Origin: Cavenderia fasciculata
Taxonomy: Eukaryota; Evosea; Eumycetozoa; Acytosteliales; Cavenderiaceae
Assembly: GCF_000203815.1 (NCBI RefSeq)
Contig: NW_004457737.1
Location: forward strand, 1,798,001-1,862,000
Length of the DNA stretch: 64,000 nucleotides
Direction: 5' to 3'
Shown here: positions 23,401 through 35,498 of the stretch, piece after piece
Numbering within the stretch: the stretch's first letter is position 1
Layout: every line of letters starts with the position of its first letter
Translations under genes and position numbers: made by a program
The notes under the pieces: model-generated
What the model saw: only the letters and a program-made list of their open reading frames with translations
Told to the model about the DNA's origin: nothing
Database searches by the model: none

Positions 23401-26400
23401 GCGTCCTTTAGCTTCTCATTGCGACATTGTTGCAAGCATGATTTGAGTAGGGCAATGTTTTCCTTAAAATAAGAGACTGGCAAAAAGTTTATAATGGGTT
23501 TGGTGGTGGCCGGAGTCGACACCATGCAGTTGATGATTTGGTGGTAGCAGTCGTTGAGGTGAGGGAAACGTGTGACAAAGTCGACGTCAGATACCTTGCG
23601 CAGCAGAACGGTTAGGCAAGTACGCGAGTGCTTTTCAAAGTCGATCGACAGGTCATAGACGGAGGGACACCCGAGCAAAAAGTGTCCGAGTGTGTAGCGG
23701 TTGGCGTTGCCCGAGCCGACGACACCGCCAAAGCTCGTCTTGGATGCTGCGGCACCGCTGCTCGCGCTGCGGTCGATACAGTAGAGGATGAGCTGTGCGA
23801 TGGTCCATTGAATCGATCCCTTGGCGTAGCGAGAGAACTGCTCCTCTTGATCGAGGTACAGTGTGGCGGCATGCATGCGGTGGGCGCCGCTTGAGGTCAT
23901 CTCGCTCTCTTGCTCGACACATTCCATGACACGCACAAATCGCTCGAGCAGTGCGTCGGGTGCAGCGGACGCCAAAAACAGCGAGCTAATGCGTTGTGTG
24001 TACACTTCGAAAGAGTAGATTAGACGCAGCGCCTTGAGACCAATATCGCGGTTCTCATGGTCGACGAGCTTGGCAATCGCGATGATGGGTGACGATGTGG
24101 CGGGTGCAGCCGACAACTGAGTGACGATCGACTTGGCATCGTCGACCCCAAACACGTTGCTGTCCGACACGAGCAGAACAATCTCGAGACATCTCTCCAA
24201 AGTATTTTGAAAGAGGTCGTTTTGGACGCCGAGCAACTCCTGGTCGTCGGCGCTGTCTGATGCAGCGGCGGCGGTCACGATAATGCCAACGATGGTCTGG
24301 AGTGTGTGGTGGTGTGCCATCTTGGTGACTTCAGCATACAATGGATACACTGGATGACGACGGTCAATCACGCGGTTCGACACACCGCCCGTCTTGAACT
24401 GGTTGAGACAGTACATAAAGATATTGAGGATAGTTAGCGTGAAACGCCACTTGTCGAGGATATGGTTGAATGCCTTGTTGTTGAACGACTGGAACAACTC
24501 CATGATATGGTCCAAGTACTGACGCAACGTGTTGTCGTTGCTGCGGTCAAACAAGAACGGCGACACTTGTAACAACTGGTAAAACAACTCCAAAAATTGT
24601 TGTGTGAATGGGAACTCTCCGTGCTCTGAGCTCTGTGACTCCATTCTCAAACCAGCCGGGAAGATCTTGGAATCAATCAACAACTTCCAGATATCTGGTA
24701 CATAGATGGGGTAACGGGCACAGGCAGCGATCGCACGCAGTGTAGTTGACTTTAGCGACACGGATACTGGCGACGTGATGAATCTAAAGAATAAAAAGAC
24801 GAGCTGCACATTTCGGGCTAGCATCTGAGCCAACTGTGGTGCATAGCTGATCGTCTCTGTGATGAGACATAGGATGGCGTTGAGTGCCTCTGTGTCGGCC
24901 GGACTAATCTCACTATTTGGTTGGTTGAGTGCGTCGACATAGATTTGCAAGTGTTGAATAATCTTGTTCCATGTAAAGTGACTACTGTCCTTTGTAAAGA
25001 AATTGTACACCTCTATACCATTGCTAATCGACAATGATGCCATCATGTGGAACGAACTAACAATCAATCCATTGGGAATTTGCATCCACAATGATTTCAA
25101 GAATCCACTCGTTTCACAACACTCCCAAAATCTCTTTGAACTTGTACTACCATCTTTATAAATTGATACCAAAAAATTATTAAAATTATTTAAAAATGAT
25201 ATTTCTAAACAAATAAAAATAGAAAGGAAAGGTAAGTAAAATAATCAAATTATACTTATTTGTTATATTGTTGTTTCTTACGATTATTTTTTTCAGTTGA
25301 AATTGGAAATAATTCAACAATTGAACAAGCATAATCATCAAGAATGAATTGATATAGATTCTTTAAAGATGAATTTTTAAATTCCTTGGATTCAACAATC
25401 TTTACCAAAAATTCCATTCCATTTCTATCCTTTGGGAATGCTTTACTCTTGTAATTATTCTCAACTCCACTACCACCTTCAACTTTTAATTTAAATATAT
25501 AAAATAATGTTAACAAACTTGATTGAATTGATATATCTAGAAATTAAAATAGAAAAGATTAATTAATTTGTCTGTCTACTACTACTTATTATTATTTATG
25601 TGCACATACTATGTTCCCATTCATTTTCGATATCAGACAATACTGATGATAAAAAGGTTTGATTTGATAGACAATTGTTGGTGGTTGGTTTCTTTTCGGT
25701 TGGGTTCATTAATACCACCTTTGGTTCTTCAAACAATACAAAGATTGTCAATAAAAGAGTATAGGTGATTTGGAATAATTGATGATAGAGCGTAGTATCG
25801 ATTTGTTGATTTGAGAATAATTTTGAACATTCTTTTAATTTTAATAATATAGCTTTAATTGATTCCTCTTTAACTATAAACTAAAAGAAAATAAAAGTAA
25901 AAGTAAGTACTTGGTGGAAATTGATTGATCGATCAATAAGATATTCAATTTTCCCAATTTAACAACATACTTGGAAACAAATTAAATATAAACATTCAAC
26001 TATTCTTTGACACTCTATAATTCTATATTTGAATTCTTTTTGGTTGGTTGGAACGGTAATGTTTTGAATCTTTTCTTCAAACAACTTTAATAGAATGGAT
26101 ACTAAATTGTTGGTGCCTCCAGACAACAATTCACATATAAACATTTGAAGTACATCTCTTTTACTTTTATCAATCTCTGAATTTAAATACTATCAAAAAT
26201 GAACACATTAATATTTATATCCAATATTAATATAATAATATCAATTTGAGAAGACTTACACTTAGGATTTCCTTTAAAGTATTAAGATAACATGATCTAG
26301 TTTGATAAACAAAATCTTCACATAATATTAATAATTGTGAATTATCTCTTATTGATGTCTATATATAAATAATAATAAATGAAATGTGGATGTAAGTAAA

Positions 26401-26844
26401 AGACTAATTAATATATCTATCTCGATTGATATATACCAAATTTAATACATGAGCCAATACTTGACATGCAAGGTATTCATCAATATTTAACTTGTCTGAT
26501 AGTTGAAAGGCTATTTGAATAAAGTCGTCGACGACTTCGATAATATCACCTTTCATGATGAACTGCTTTCTCGCTTTGATCTCGTTTCTTCGTGTCTCTG
26601 ATTCAGTAGCAGACTTTGGTCTGAGACGACAAAGACGTTCGGAGAAGTTGTGTTTCTGTGACCACAAGAATTGTGCCAAGTCTTGAGTCACTGCTGGTAA
26701 TGATAATGCATACTTGTTGCCATTGCTACCTCCTCTATCGGCTGCACCACCACCAGCACCACCACTCGAAGCCAACGAATCATCAAATGATCGAACATGT
26801 GATACCAACTTATTGTATGGATCACTAAATAAGTCTTCCTCCAT
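20439..26844 (-). CDS. nup205: Nucleoporin Nup205 (Nup192 family)
   Basis: Nine exons (26844-26437, 26358-26260, 26189-25971, 25880-25610, 25536-25282, 25204-22936, 22831-22547, 22484-21511, 21430-20439) splice in frame to 1923 aa, against ~2012 aa for human NUP205. The N-terminal IIEVVDDFIQIAFQLSDKLNIDEY corresponds to the conserved LIKEAFILSDLFDI region, and the segment around TTLRAIAACARYPIYVPDIW aligns with the LLKTLAAFGKSPEIAASLW region. The rest is alpha-solenoid throughout, as expected for this large inner-ring scaffold of the nuclear pore. Low-complexity Asn/Ser loops near the C-terminus are typical dictyostelid insertions. The largest exon (25204-22936) has distinctly higher GC, with Asn-poor, Ala-rich sequence. 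The ATG at 26844 is the first in frame after the AT-rich leader. Confidence 0.92.
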
Positions 26845-27490
26845 TTCTATCTATCTATCTTCTTTGTCTAATCTATCTAATCGAATCTAATCTATATCTA
26901 TATATATATATATCTAAATGTATTATGTATCGTATATTTCTTCAACTACTAGTAGACGATGAACAATTCCAAATTGATCAATGTTATTCTACTAACTAGA
27001 TGTGTGATGTTGTTGTGTATGTAATATATAGTATAGATATAGAAATAGACTCAATTCCTATTGCGGAAGATAATGCATGAATGATCATACCTCATCACAG
27101 AAATGATGATCAGCAGCAGTCGTTAATTTTTTTTGAATATTTTCAAATTTTCTCAATGGGCCACCAAAGGGAGGGAACATATCTTAGATATAAGTAAACT
27201 ATAGTCTATTAATACCTTGAATACAAATGATGATTTCATTTGTTATTAATAATCAGTCAATTTAAAACTATAGTTTACTATAGGACATTTATGGCTTTCA
27301 TACAAGTTTGATGAATGGAACCGAAAAATGTAAAGTTTTTTGTTTTTTTTTTGGGATCACAAAAGAGATAAATACTTTTTTTTGAACAAATAAATAAAGA
27401 TTTGATTTAGATGTGTAATTACTTTATACAAATTATGATAATGTTATTTATTATAATCGGCTTTTAAAACTATAGTTTACTATAGGACAT
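26845..27490. other. Intergenic, with a duplicated NDP-kinase 3' fragment
   Basis: Between the Nup205 start and the NDP kinase stop. Contains TA-rich promoter-like sequence near 26890-26930, then a diverged copy of the NDP kinase 3' end (27261-27317), annotated separately. No protein gene is visible. Confidence 0.55.
27261..27317 (-). repeat. Relic duplicate of the NDP kinase 3' end
   Basis: This block repeats 27462-27518 almost exactly (about 57 of 58 positions shared apart from one deleted T and one C-to-T change). The parent block contains the last codons, the TAA and the start of the 3' flank of the NDP kinase gene. The flanking ~45 bp (27216-27260 versus 27425-27461) is also similar but more diverged, which suggests a longer, older tandem duplication. 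The single-base deletion disrupts the copied coding frame, so it is a relic. Confidence 0.8.
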
Positions 27491-28097
27491 TTATGGCTTT
27501 TCATACAAGTTTGATGAACGGACTACTTCGGTCAAAAGTTCGCAGGATTTGAACCAAAGGGCGATCTCTCTCTTGGCAGAATCGGCGGAATCAGAACCGT
27601 GGATGATGTTACGACCAACATCAACACCAAAGTCACCACGGATGGTGCCTGGAGCAGAGGCGAGTGGGTTGGTAGCACCGATCATAGCACGAGCCATGGC
27701 GATGGAACCCTTACCTTCCCAGACCATAGCGACGACTGGACCAGAGGTAATGAAAGAGACGAGACCACTAAAGAATGGACGTTCCTTGTGTTCTTCATAG
27801 TGGGATTCAGCGAGGTCCTTGCTTGGGACAACTTGCTTGAGACCAACGAGGGTGTATCCCTTTCTTTGGAAACGGGAGATGATTTCACCAACTAATAAAT
27901 TGATCAAATAAAAAAGAGAGAAGAAGAAAGCAGAACAAGTAGAGTCGGAGAGAGAGAGAGTATTAGAATTTGAATTATAATTATTAAATGTTGGTTGATC
28001 ATATTTGTTGATCAACATCTGATGATGATAACATACCGAGACCACGGGCAACACCGTCTGGCTTGATAGCAATGAAAGTTCTTTCGTCGTTTGACAT
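27491..28097 (-). CDS. ndk: Nucleoside diphosphate kinase
   Basis: Two exons (28097-28037 and 27891-27491) give 153 aa, the normal NDPK length. It transfers the gamma-phosphate from ATP to nucleoside diphosphates through a phosphohistidine. All expected residues fall at the standard positions: Lys12 (FIAIKPDGV), Arg105 (TIRGDFG), Asn115 and the phosphorylated His118 (NIIHGSDS). No targeting peptide precedes [12 protein letters not shown], so this is the cytosolic form. Only the last residues ([13 protein letters not shown]) differ from the usual ...NLYE end. Strong codon bias (GGT, CGT, ATC, CTC) indicates high expression. The 3' end is partly duplicated ~200 bp downstream. Confidence 0.97.
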
Positions 28098-28389
28098 CTT
28101 AATATTCTCTGGTTATAGATAAACTGTAAAGAGTTTGAAAGACAACTTTTTTTTTGTGAACAGGTCAGCAGAGGTGTTCACTGTTCGTCAAAAAAAATAC
28201 GAAAAAAATTCAAAAAAATGAAAAAGAAATGAAATTTTTTGTTGTTCATCCGTGATGGAGATGGTGTTTCCTTATTTAATACGCGTTGCAGTTCCGATTT
28301 ACAACCCCTAAAACTAAATCACAATAATTAAATTAAATTAAAAAAATATTGAATAATTATGGATGGTATCGATAGATGTTGTTGGTTTA

Positions 28390-31300
28390 TTAAACTTTTG
28401 GATGATGAAAATCACTCGTTTGTGCTGCTATAGTACTATTACTACTACTACTGCTACTATTATTATTATTGTTGTTATTGTCAACCTTATTATTATTATC
28501 GTTGTTATTGCCAATTCTATTTCTTTCCTTGTTGGCATGTGAAATTTGTTTTTTGATACAATAAAAAATGGCAAATAATATGGAGAGTAAAAGTATTGAT
28601 CCTGCTACAATGGCAGAGATGACACCTGCAGACATTGATTTACTACCAAAGCTAGATATTGCAGAATCTTTAGAGACAACAGACACCATACATTGTTTAA
28701 AAGAGACAGTGACAGAGTCTAAACTACTTTGAACTCTTATATTACAAGATATTGGAACTGAAACATCTTGTTTTTGATTTCGGTAGTTGTACACCATGAT
28801 ATCAGTACTGAAATTGACCATATTTGACATAAAACTATTTAAATTGATTATTTCGAAATTTCCATCACCAAATAATAAATCTGAATTAATCTTTATCATT
28901 AACTTTGAATTTGGTAGTGAAACATTTGATTTAAAATTCACTAATAAATAAATAAAAATGATAAATAAAGATACTTGGTTTTTACTTTCTTTTTTTAGTT
29001 CTCTTACAATTTGTAAAATTTGAAATAGAATCAATATAAATAAGAATAGTTGAATGATTTCCAAATTCTACAGGTTTAATAAATTGGAGTTTAGTTTTAG
29101 ATTGTGGTATACCAATTGTCGAGGATTGACCAATGTACATTTCAGCGTCAATAGTGCCTTCTCCACCAATCGATCCATTTGCTATATTTACAAGATACTT
29201 TGATCTAATCGTACTATTATAATTTAATTTAACAGCACTATATTTGTTTTGTGATTGTTCGATACGAATTGAAGATAAATCTCCATTAATATGTAAATAA
29301 CCATTATTTTCAATTATTGGCTAAATAAACAAAAAAAAAAAATTAGTTAAAAGGATAAATACAATTATTTAAATTATAATTATTTTTTTTTCTTACAGTT
29401 ATAAAATCATCTATTGAATTTTTTGGTTTTTGAAAAGTAATATTATTAATCCCCATTACAACATTATTAATGATTCTACTTGTTGTATTTGCACTTTTAG
29501 AATCATAGATAATGATTGGAATTTCATAAAGTTGGAGAATATTATTATTGATAATGATCGAGTCGTTTAAATAGATACAGTTTGTTGTTTGTGAAGAACC
29601 ACTTTGTTGTTGTTGTTGTTGTTGTTGTTGTGAAAAGGTTCTTGGTTGTTCGATTTGAAGTGTAGACTCTTTTAAGAAAATGGAAATATCATCAAGTTGA
29701 TTTCTTTCACTATGATCCAAAAAGAAAGAATGCCTTGAAAGTTTTAATAATCCACCCTAAACAAATAAAAAAATAAATAAATAAATAATATAAATTCCTT
29801 TTTTTCTCTTAATGTTTTGTTTTTCGTTTACCTTTAAAGATTTAAAACTACCACTAAATTCATTAATAGTAATTCCAAATAGATATAATTCTTTAAATGA
29901 TATAGTTCCATTTGATTTAATATCACTTCGATAGAATGATAGAGAATAGGATGAATCAATCGTAGAGTCATTGTCCATTCTAATTTTTGCATCATTAAAA
30001 GTTAAACTTTCAAACGAACCACTACTTTTAAAAGTTGAATTGTACAGAGTGATCCTAGATCGATTAATATCATGTAGTTGATTATATTCTCCTCCATTTT
30101 TACTACCAATTGAAAAGGTTTCAAATATTGAGTTTCTAAATAAAAATGTTGAATTGTATGTATCTATTGTTGTTGAATTCTTTAAAAAGTAAAAAAATAA
30201 AAAAAATAAAAAAATAAGTATACATATATATTTTAATCTTCTTGCTAATAGTTACAGCAAAAAAAGTAGCAGAATTTAAATTAAAAGTACTATTTTCAAT
30301 ATTCATCCAAGTATTTAATAATTCCATTCTACCATTATATTTTCTCTTTTTTAGCTCATCAAATGAATTGATATAAGTATCTGACCATTCAAATTGTTGA
30401 AATGGATGTTTATCTTTACCATCATTTGGATATTCTTTTTGAATATAATATTTTGAATTTATAATATCAATTCCTCCATCCTAAATAAAATAAAATAAAT
30501 TGAATTAATAAATGACTCTTTCTATTTCTTTTTCTTTCTTCTTTTTTTAGACATACAGTTACAATTAAATGATTAAATTGAATTCTATTTGCATTTTTAA
30601 AATATAGTTTTGATTTTGTTGTATTCATGATGGTTGAATATAGCTCGGAACCACTTGTTATTCTTAGAATGGAATATTGTTGCATGATCATATCGGATAT
30701 GGTAATGATTTTAGAGTGACTAGATGCTACCAATTCAGAACCAGACCTTATTTCAATTGGACCATAATCACTTGATAGAAACTTGGCAGACGAATTATTT
30801 ATAATAAAAGTTGCCTGATTATCTAAAATAAAAGATGGTGATACAAATATTGATGAATCTATAGTGTACAAAAAGGAATATGTAAGAAAATGGTAGTAGA
30901 GAGAGAGACTATAGTAATATTTAATAATAATTACATAATTCAAAAGTTGATGATAAACCAGAAACTAAAAGCCTAGAATTGGCAGGTGATAAGAATAATC
31001 TTGACTTTTGGCTGATAAATGATCCCATTATGATCATTTCTTTGGAAAAATAATAAGTTGTTGCGTTGTAATCGTTGTTGATGATCATGATGGATGGACT
31101 ATAGACAATGGTGGATTCGGTGTTAAAGATGGTTATATTTCGGATGACTAGTTTAGAGACAATGGTGGAGTCGTTTCGACTTCCGATTTCGAGGTCATTG
31201 AGATAGTATGGAAATTGGTAGGATGGAAGGATGGTCTGAACCGTCACATTGGTGTTGATGTATACATAATTGTTAAAGGGATAGAATCCAGTCGGTGTGC

Positions 31301-31481
31301 ATGACCATGGTGTGGTGTCATTCTCGTTTGGTTCAAACATTCCTCCATCGGGTGCTGCATATGTACAATTATTATTAATCTCTTGTGGAAGTACAAATGC
31401 CAAAGTACAACAACAAGACCAACAACTCAAATAAATCATCAATACCAATATTGATTTTATCATTCGACAATCAACAATCAT
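28390..31481 (-). CDS. Single-pass membrane protein with large extracellular domain
   Basis: Seven exons (31481-30935, 30858-30557, 30480-30256, 30179-29832, 29756-29397, 29320-29008, 28940-28390) join in frame to 881 aa. An N-terminal signal peptide (around MIKSILVLMIYLSCWSCC) is followed by a long ectodomain with many NxS/NxT sites and regularly spaced short hydrophobic strands, such as SELVASSHSKIITISDM and SILRITSGSELYS, which look like right-handed beta-helix repeats. A transmembrane helix (GVISAIVAGSILLLSILFAIF) precedes a basic stop-transfer (KKQISHANKER) and an Asn/Ser-rich cytoplasmic tail. The topology fits a type I adhesion or receptor protein, but I do not recognise the family. 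A second in-frame ATG at 31463 gives a more typical signal peptide and may be the real start. Confidence 0.75.
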
Positions 31482-31917
31482 ATCTAATCCTGATCAACCA
31501 AAACAATTATAATTTAACCTTTCCATCCACAAACAAATTAAATAATATTTAGTTAGTTTAAATGAGTGAACTTGGCTTGGAGATATAAATAAATAGATAG
31601 ATAGATAGATAGATTTAGTTACCTTTTATTATAGTTCCTATAGTTGATCTTGATTGTGAAGATGTTGATGTTGTTGTGCTGCGCAAGATGATCGTTGTTG
31701 TTCTTTCATGAGCGTTGTTGTTTAAACCAAAATAACTCTCTTTATTTTATAAAATAACTACTAGTTCTTCTTAACCTCAATAAATAATATTAATATAGTA
31801 TTATTAAATAAAGAGAGAGAGAGAGAGAAAGAAAGAAAGAGAGAAAGTTATTCAAACAAAAACAACTGGTTATAACAACTGCTGATATTAATATTCATCA
31901 TGACCTCTTTCTGATTA

Positions 31918-31950
<33 letters not shown>

Positions 31951-32712
31951 GGTGGGTGTTATCATTATTATGTACATGACAGCAGTAGTATTGTAGTAGG
32001 TACTACTGCTCCTTCTTCTTTTGTTGTTGCTGTTTTACTACTAACATTATTTCCTTCTTTTATGCAACTACTTATTATTAATTATCGTCAGTCAGCATAT
32101 ATATATACTCCATGTCGTACATCTTATCTTATCTTTTCAATCATAACACCTCCTCCTTATCCTCTCCTCTCCCACCCTCCCTCCTTCCATCAGATAGATA
32201 CAACAACAACATTATTATTATTATTATGATTATTATTATGTCGATTATTTAAATAATAATCATAATAATGTGTTTAATTGTGGTTGTTTTGTGTACACCA
32301 AACCACAAAAATTCAAATCTGTTAATTTATTTGATGATTCTATAATTCAATCGACATTTACAACCAAAGGAGAGAGGGAGAGAGATATACACCACTGATC
32401 CATAAAAGTTAGTGATGATGGATTCTTTAAATAACAAAAAGTCAACCAGTCGAGAGAGTTAGATCGATACTTTCTGATTGACTTTCATTTCCATATCCAT
32501 CAACACTAATAATAATAAATTAATGGGTTGGACCCGACTGGATTGGCAGATCTGTCAATTGATTGATTGATCATTTACTCTTGTTATTAATCAATCACAG
32601 ATTGGATAAATATTAAATAATTTAATCTTTTTAATTATAATTAATCATTTAATCATTTAATTATCTTTTTGATTTAAAATATATTATATATGCGGATTAT
32701 TTAATAAATTAT
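31482..32712. other. Intergenic with simple repeats
   Basis: About 1.2 kb. Contains (GATA)n at 31590-31612, a GAGA/GAAA tract at 31813-31845 and (TTGA)n at 31916-31948. The 96-codon plus frame at 31939-32229 runs through simple repeats and has no gene-like features. It includes the promoter of the membrane-protein gene and the 3' flank of the zinc-cluster gene. Confidence 0.5.
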
Positions 32713-34065
32713 TTATTTATCGTTTTTGCTTACATAATAAGGATATTGTGTAGTTGAATTGGATGTGGTGGTGGATGGTGTAAATGGAACCGACGACGCA
32801 GACAATTGTTTTGTTGGGATATATTTGAAAATGGCTGGTGACTGTGGAGGTGGAGGTGGTGGAGATGAGGTAAAGTGCGGAAAATGATGTTCCTTGGAAT
32901 GACTACAATACCTAACACCACATGCTTTTCTATAAGTTACTCTATGAAAATCTGGGCATGTACATCCTTTAAAATGACACGGTGATATTAATGGTGATTC
33001 ATGAATTTGATTTTGGTTATTATTATTTTGATTATTAAATTCCCATTTAGTACCACTACTACTACTACTTCCAATATTTGATGTTGAAGTAGTAGTAGTT
33101 GTACTAGTCGTCGTTGTACTGGTCGGATTATTTTTAATGATCGGATTATTATTATTATTATTATTTTTAGTATTATTTCTACTACTAGATCTATAATAAT
33201 AAAATTTAATTGAAATTTAATTAATTAATAAATAGGTTTCCAGAATTCATAATTTCTTTGTTATTACCAAAATAAATTCATTCAACTTACTTTGCCAACA
33301 AAGTATTATTATTTTGTTGTTGTTGTATTTGAGGTGGCGGTGGATGTAATTGTAATGGTTCATTATTAATATTATGATTATTTTGATTATTTTGATTATT
33401 TTGATTATTTTGATTATTTTGATTATTATTAAAATTAATATTATTAATTGTTAATTTTAAATGTGCATTTTCATCTTCAAGTCGTTTTAATTTCTTAAAT
33501 ACATCTACTTCATCCAATGATGAATGATCATTTAGTCCAACATCTCCATGTTCCAATTCTCTTTTAATTACTAAAACAATCAATCAATCAATCAATTATT
33601 TTTGGTTAGTTAGTTATTATTATCCATATTATTGATTATCCATTTTTACCTACATAAAGAATCATGGTATTGAGATGATAATTCAACATAAATATTATCA
33701 CCATTATTTAGTGTGATGGCAGACAATGGGTCCAAGGGGACACGATGGACATTGTTATTGTCAGAGGGTGGATCGACATAGAGTCGCAGTGCAAATGGAG
33801 GTACGCGAAGAAAAAAGTCGTCCCTGATGTGTCGTAACAGGTCATCGCAATCGTGCACATTGCCAAAGGTGATTTTGGTCAAGTCATCTTGGTAGTGCAC
33901 AACCAATACTATCGTTCTACCATGGTCGTGTTCAGGTGCCACTGTTTCAGTGTTGCTCGTCGTCGTCGTTGTTTGTACATTGAGTGACAATGATGATGAT
34001 GTCGATGTCGATGTAGATGTCGATGTTGATGTTGATGGCGTTGTATCGGTGAATGATGAAGACAT
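32713..34065 (-). CDS. Beta-grasp (PB1-like) plus zinc-cluster protein
   Basis: Exons 34065-33654, 33570-33291 and 33190-32713 give 389 aa. Residues 1-45 are Ser/Thr-rich. Residues ~49-131 form a ubiquitin-like or PB1-like fold: RTIVLVVHYQDDLTKITF, a helix, then a final strand NIYVEL. A short coiled coil (FKKLKRLEDENAHLKL) and a run of NNQ repeats encoded by a 9-bp minisatellite follow. Near residues ~295-330 is a Cys/His cluster, CHFKGCTCPDFH plus CGVRYCSHSKEHH, with spacing suited to binding one or two zinc ions. The domain order suggests an adaptor or regulator; the family is not recognised. Its N-terminal domain is paralogous to the protein at 58359. The stop at 32715-32713 directly follows a possible splice donor (GTAAGC), so a further exon cannot be excluded. 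Confidence 0.7.
33370..33427. repeat. 9-bp minisatellite encoding Asn-Asn-Gln repeats
   Basis: Five to six tandem copies of the 9-bp unit TTTTGATTA within exon 2 of the zinc-cluster gene. On the minus strand they encode repeated NNQ. Copy number in such tracts is usually variable between strains. Confidence 0.8.
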
Positions 34066-34539
34066 CGTACGTAGTCTTCGACGTAGGTTAATAGTTAATC
34101 TCTCTCTCTCTTTCTCTTTAATCTCTCTCTCTATCTAGTTACTAGCTAGTAGTCTAATAACCAACAACTATACGTCTGCTGCTATATCATCAGTCTACTT
34201 CTCATCAATCAACAACCAATCACCTACAATGTTTACTCTCTTCTCGTGCGTGTGTGTATGTGTTGAGGAAGAGGAGGAGGAGGAGGAGGAAGAGGAAGAT
34301 GATTCTGATCCTCAACAACTATACCCTGCTGCTGCTGCTGTTGCTGCTGCTACTCTATACTATAGTGAATTGGTGGGTAGAGAGAGATATATAATAATAA
34401 TATCTGAAATTGTGATGAGAGGGGAGGGAGGGATGTGATTTAAATGAGAGAGTGTAAAAGAAGAAGGGATGACTCTAGGGTGAGAGGATATATGCCAGGG
34501 GAGGAGCCTATTATGGGTTGGCAATTGTCAACCTCAACC

Positions 34540-34586
34540 AGCCGACTATAAAAGTTCCCATACGATTTCCTTTTTGGTTTTCGCAG

Positions 34587-34621
<35 letters not shown>

Positions 34622-34690
34622 ATGGTTGACCGGTATATCAGTTTGAAGAACAAAGAAACAAACAATTAACACCTACATCTACAGGTTAGT
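34540..34690 (+). promoter_or_regulatory. Possible promoter and (CAA)n leader
   Basis: A TATA-like GACTATAAAAG at about 34544 is followed 50-80 bp later by a (CAA)n leader and an ATG at 34622 that opens only a 15-codon frame (MVDRYISLKNKETNN). A GT-type donor (CAGGTTAGTGC) comes soon after at about 34683. This looks like the first exon of a spliced transcript, but no downstream exon can be recognised. Confidence 0.25.
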
Positions 34691-35221
34691 GCTACTATTA
34701 TGTGTTTTGATATTATCATAATTATAAATACTCTTCTTCTTATTTTTAGTTGATCTGGTCACTCTAGTTGAGTGTGTGGTAGGTAGCAAGTATACTTGGT
34801 GGGTGTTAATCTGCTAGGGTATATATAAATCCAACCACCATCTATTGCTGCTACACAAACGACGATGACGATCATACCAATCTAATCTATCCCTTCTTCT
34901 ATCATTGATTACTCATGTTTTCTCACACCCCCTCCCCCATAACAGTTATAATTAATTAATTAAATTGTTGTACCTTTTATAATTCCTTCTCTCTTCTCTC
35001 TCTCTCTCTCTTATCTTATCCCAACATTGTATTATCTCAATATTGGAGAAACTATTAGTGGAGCTTATTTCCAAAAGCCACTTTTCAAAGATTCCGCCCA
35101 ATTTAATTTACAGTTTGTCACTTTCGGCCTGCATCCAAAATATCTATTTTTTTGTGAACTTCATTGATTCATTTAATTTAAAATTATTAGTTGATACCAA
35201 ATATAGAGTGCGACGGTTTTT

Positions 35222-35307
35222 CTATCTGGATGAACAGACATAGGTGACTTTATTGGTGATACCACAGAGATTGGAACCAGCTTGAATATAGATATAACCA
35301 AGCAGGA
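35222..35307 (-). pseudogene. Relic of a cysteine-protease C-terminal segment
   Basis: This 86-bp stretch matches 35533-35619 inside the cathepsin-like gene just upstream (in the minus-strand sense), with only a few substitutions and a 2-bp deletion. The parent region encodes the segment WGLLGYIYIQAGSNLCG and onward to HPDSS. The copy has no start, no catalytic residues and a broken frame, so it is a non-functional fragment left by a local duplication. Confidence 0.8.
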
Positions 35308-35498
35308 CAGTGACTTTGAAAAAAAAAAAAAATCATTTTATGAAAAACAAAATGTTAAAAGTTCCAAAGAAATAGACTTGAATAAAGAGATGTGTACCAA
35401 GACTCGATTTATTTAATTATAAATACAACATTGTATAGATTGATTATATTGTACTTTGTAGTTTTAGTTTCAAGTGGATTTAAATTACTAAAGTTGAT

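Larger units (their letters stand above)
34066..35498. other. Intergenic, 1.4 kb, promoter region and protease relic
   Basis: Holds a (GAG)n tract at 34264-34300, a possible orphan promoter/leader at 34540-34690, a CT-rich tract at 34985-35020, and a relic copy of the downstream cysteine protease gene at 35222-35307. The 66-codon plus frame at 35043-35243 overlaps the relic and is not convincing. Confidence 0.5.

Noticed and set aside
27540-27560. GGATTTGAACC, resembling a tRNA T-arm read in reverse
   Set aside because: Lies within the NDP kinase coding sequence; no matching acceptor stem or anticodon arm around it.
31939-32229. 96-codon plus-strand frame
   Set aside because: Runs through simple repeats and CT-rich DNA, with no domain or splice context.
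33370-33427. Regularly spaced short repeats, considered as CRISPR-like
   Set aside because: Nine-base head-to-tail units with no spacers inside a eukaryotic exon; they encode NNQ repeats.
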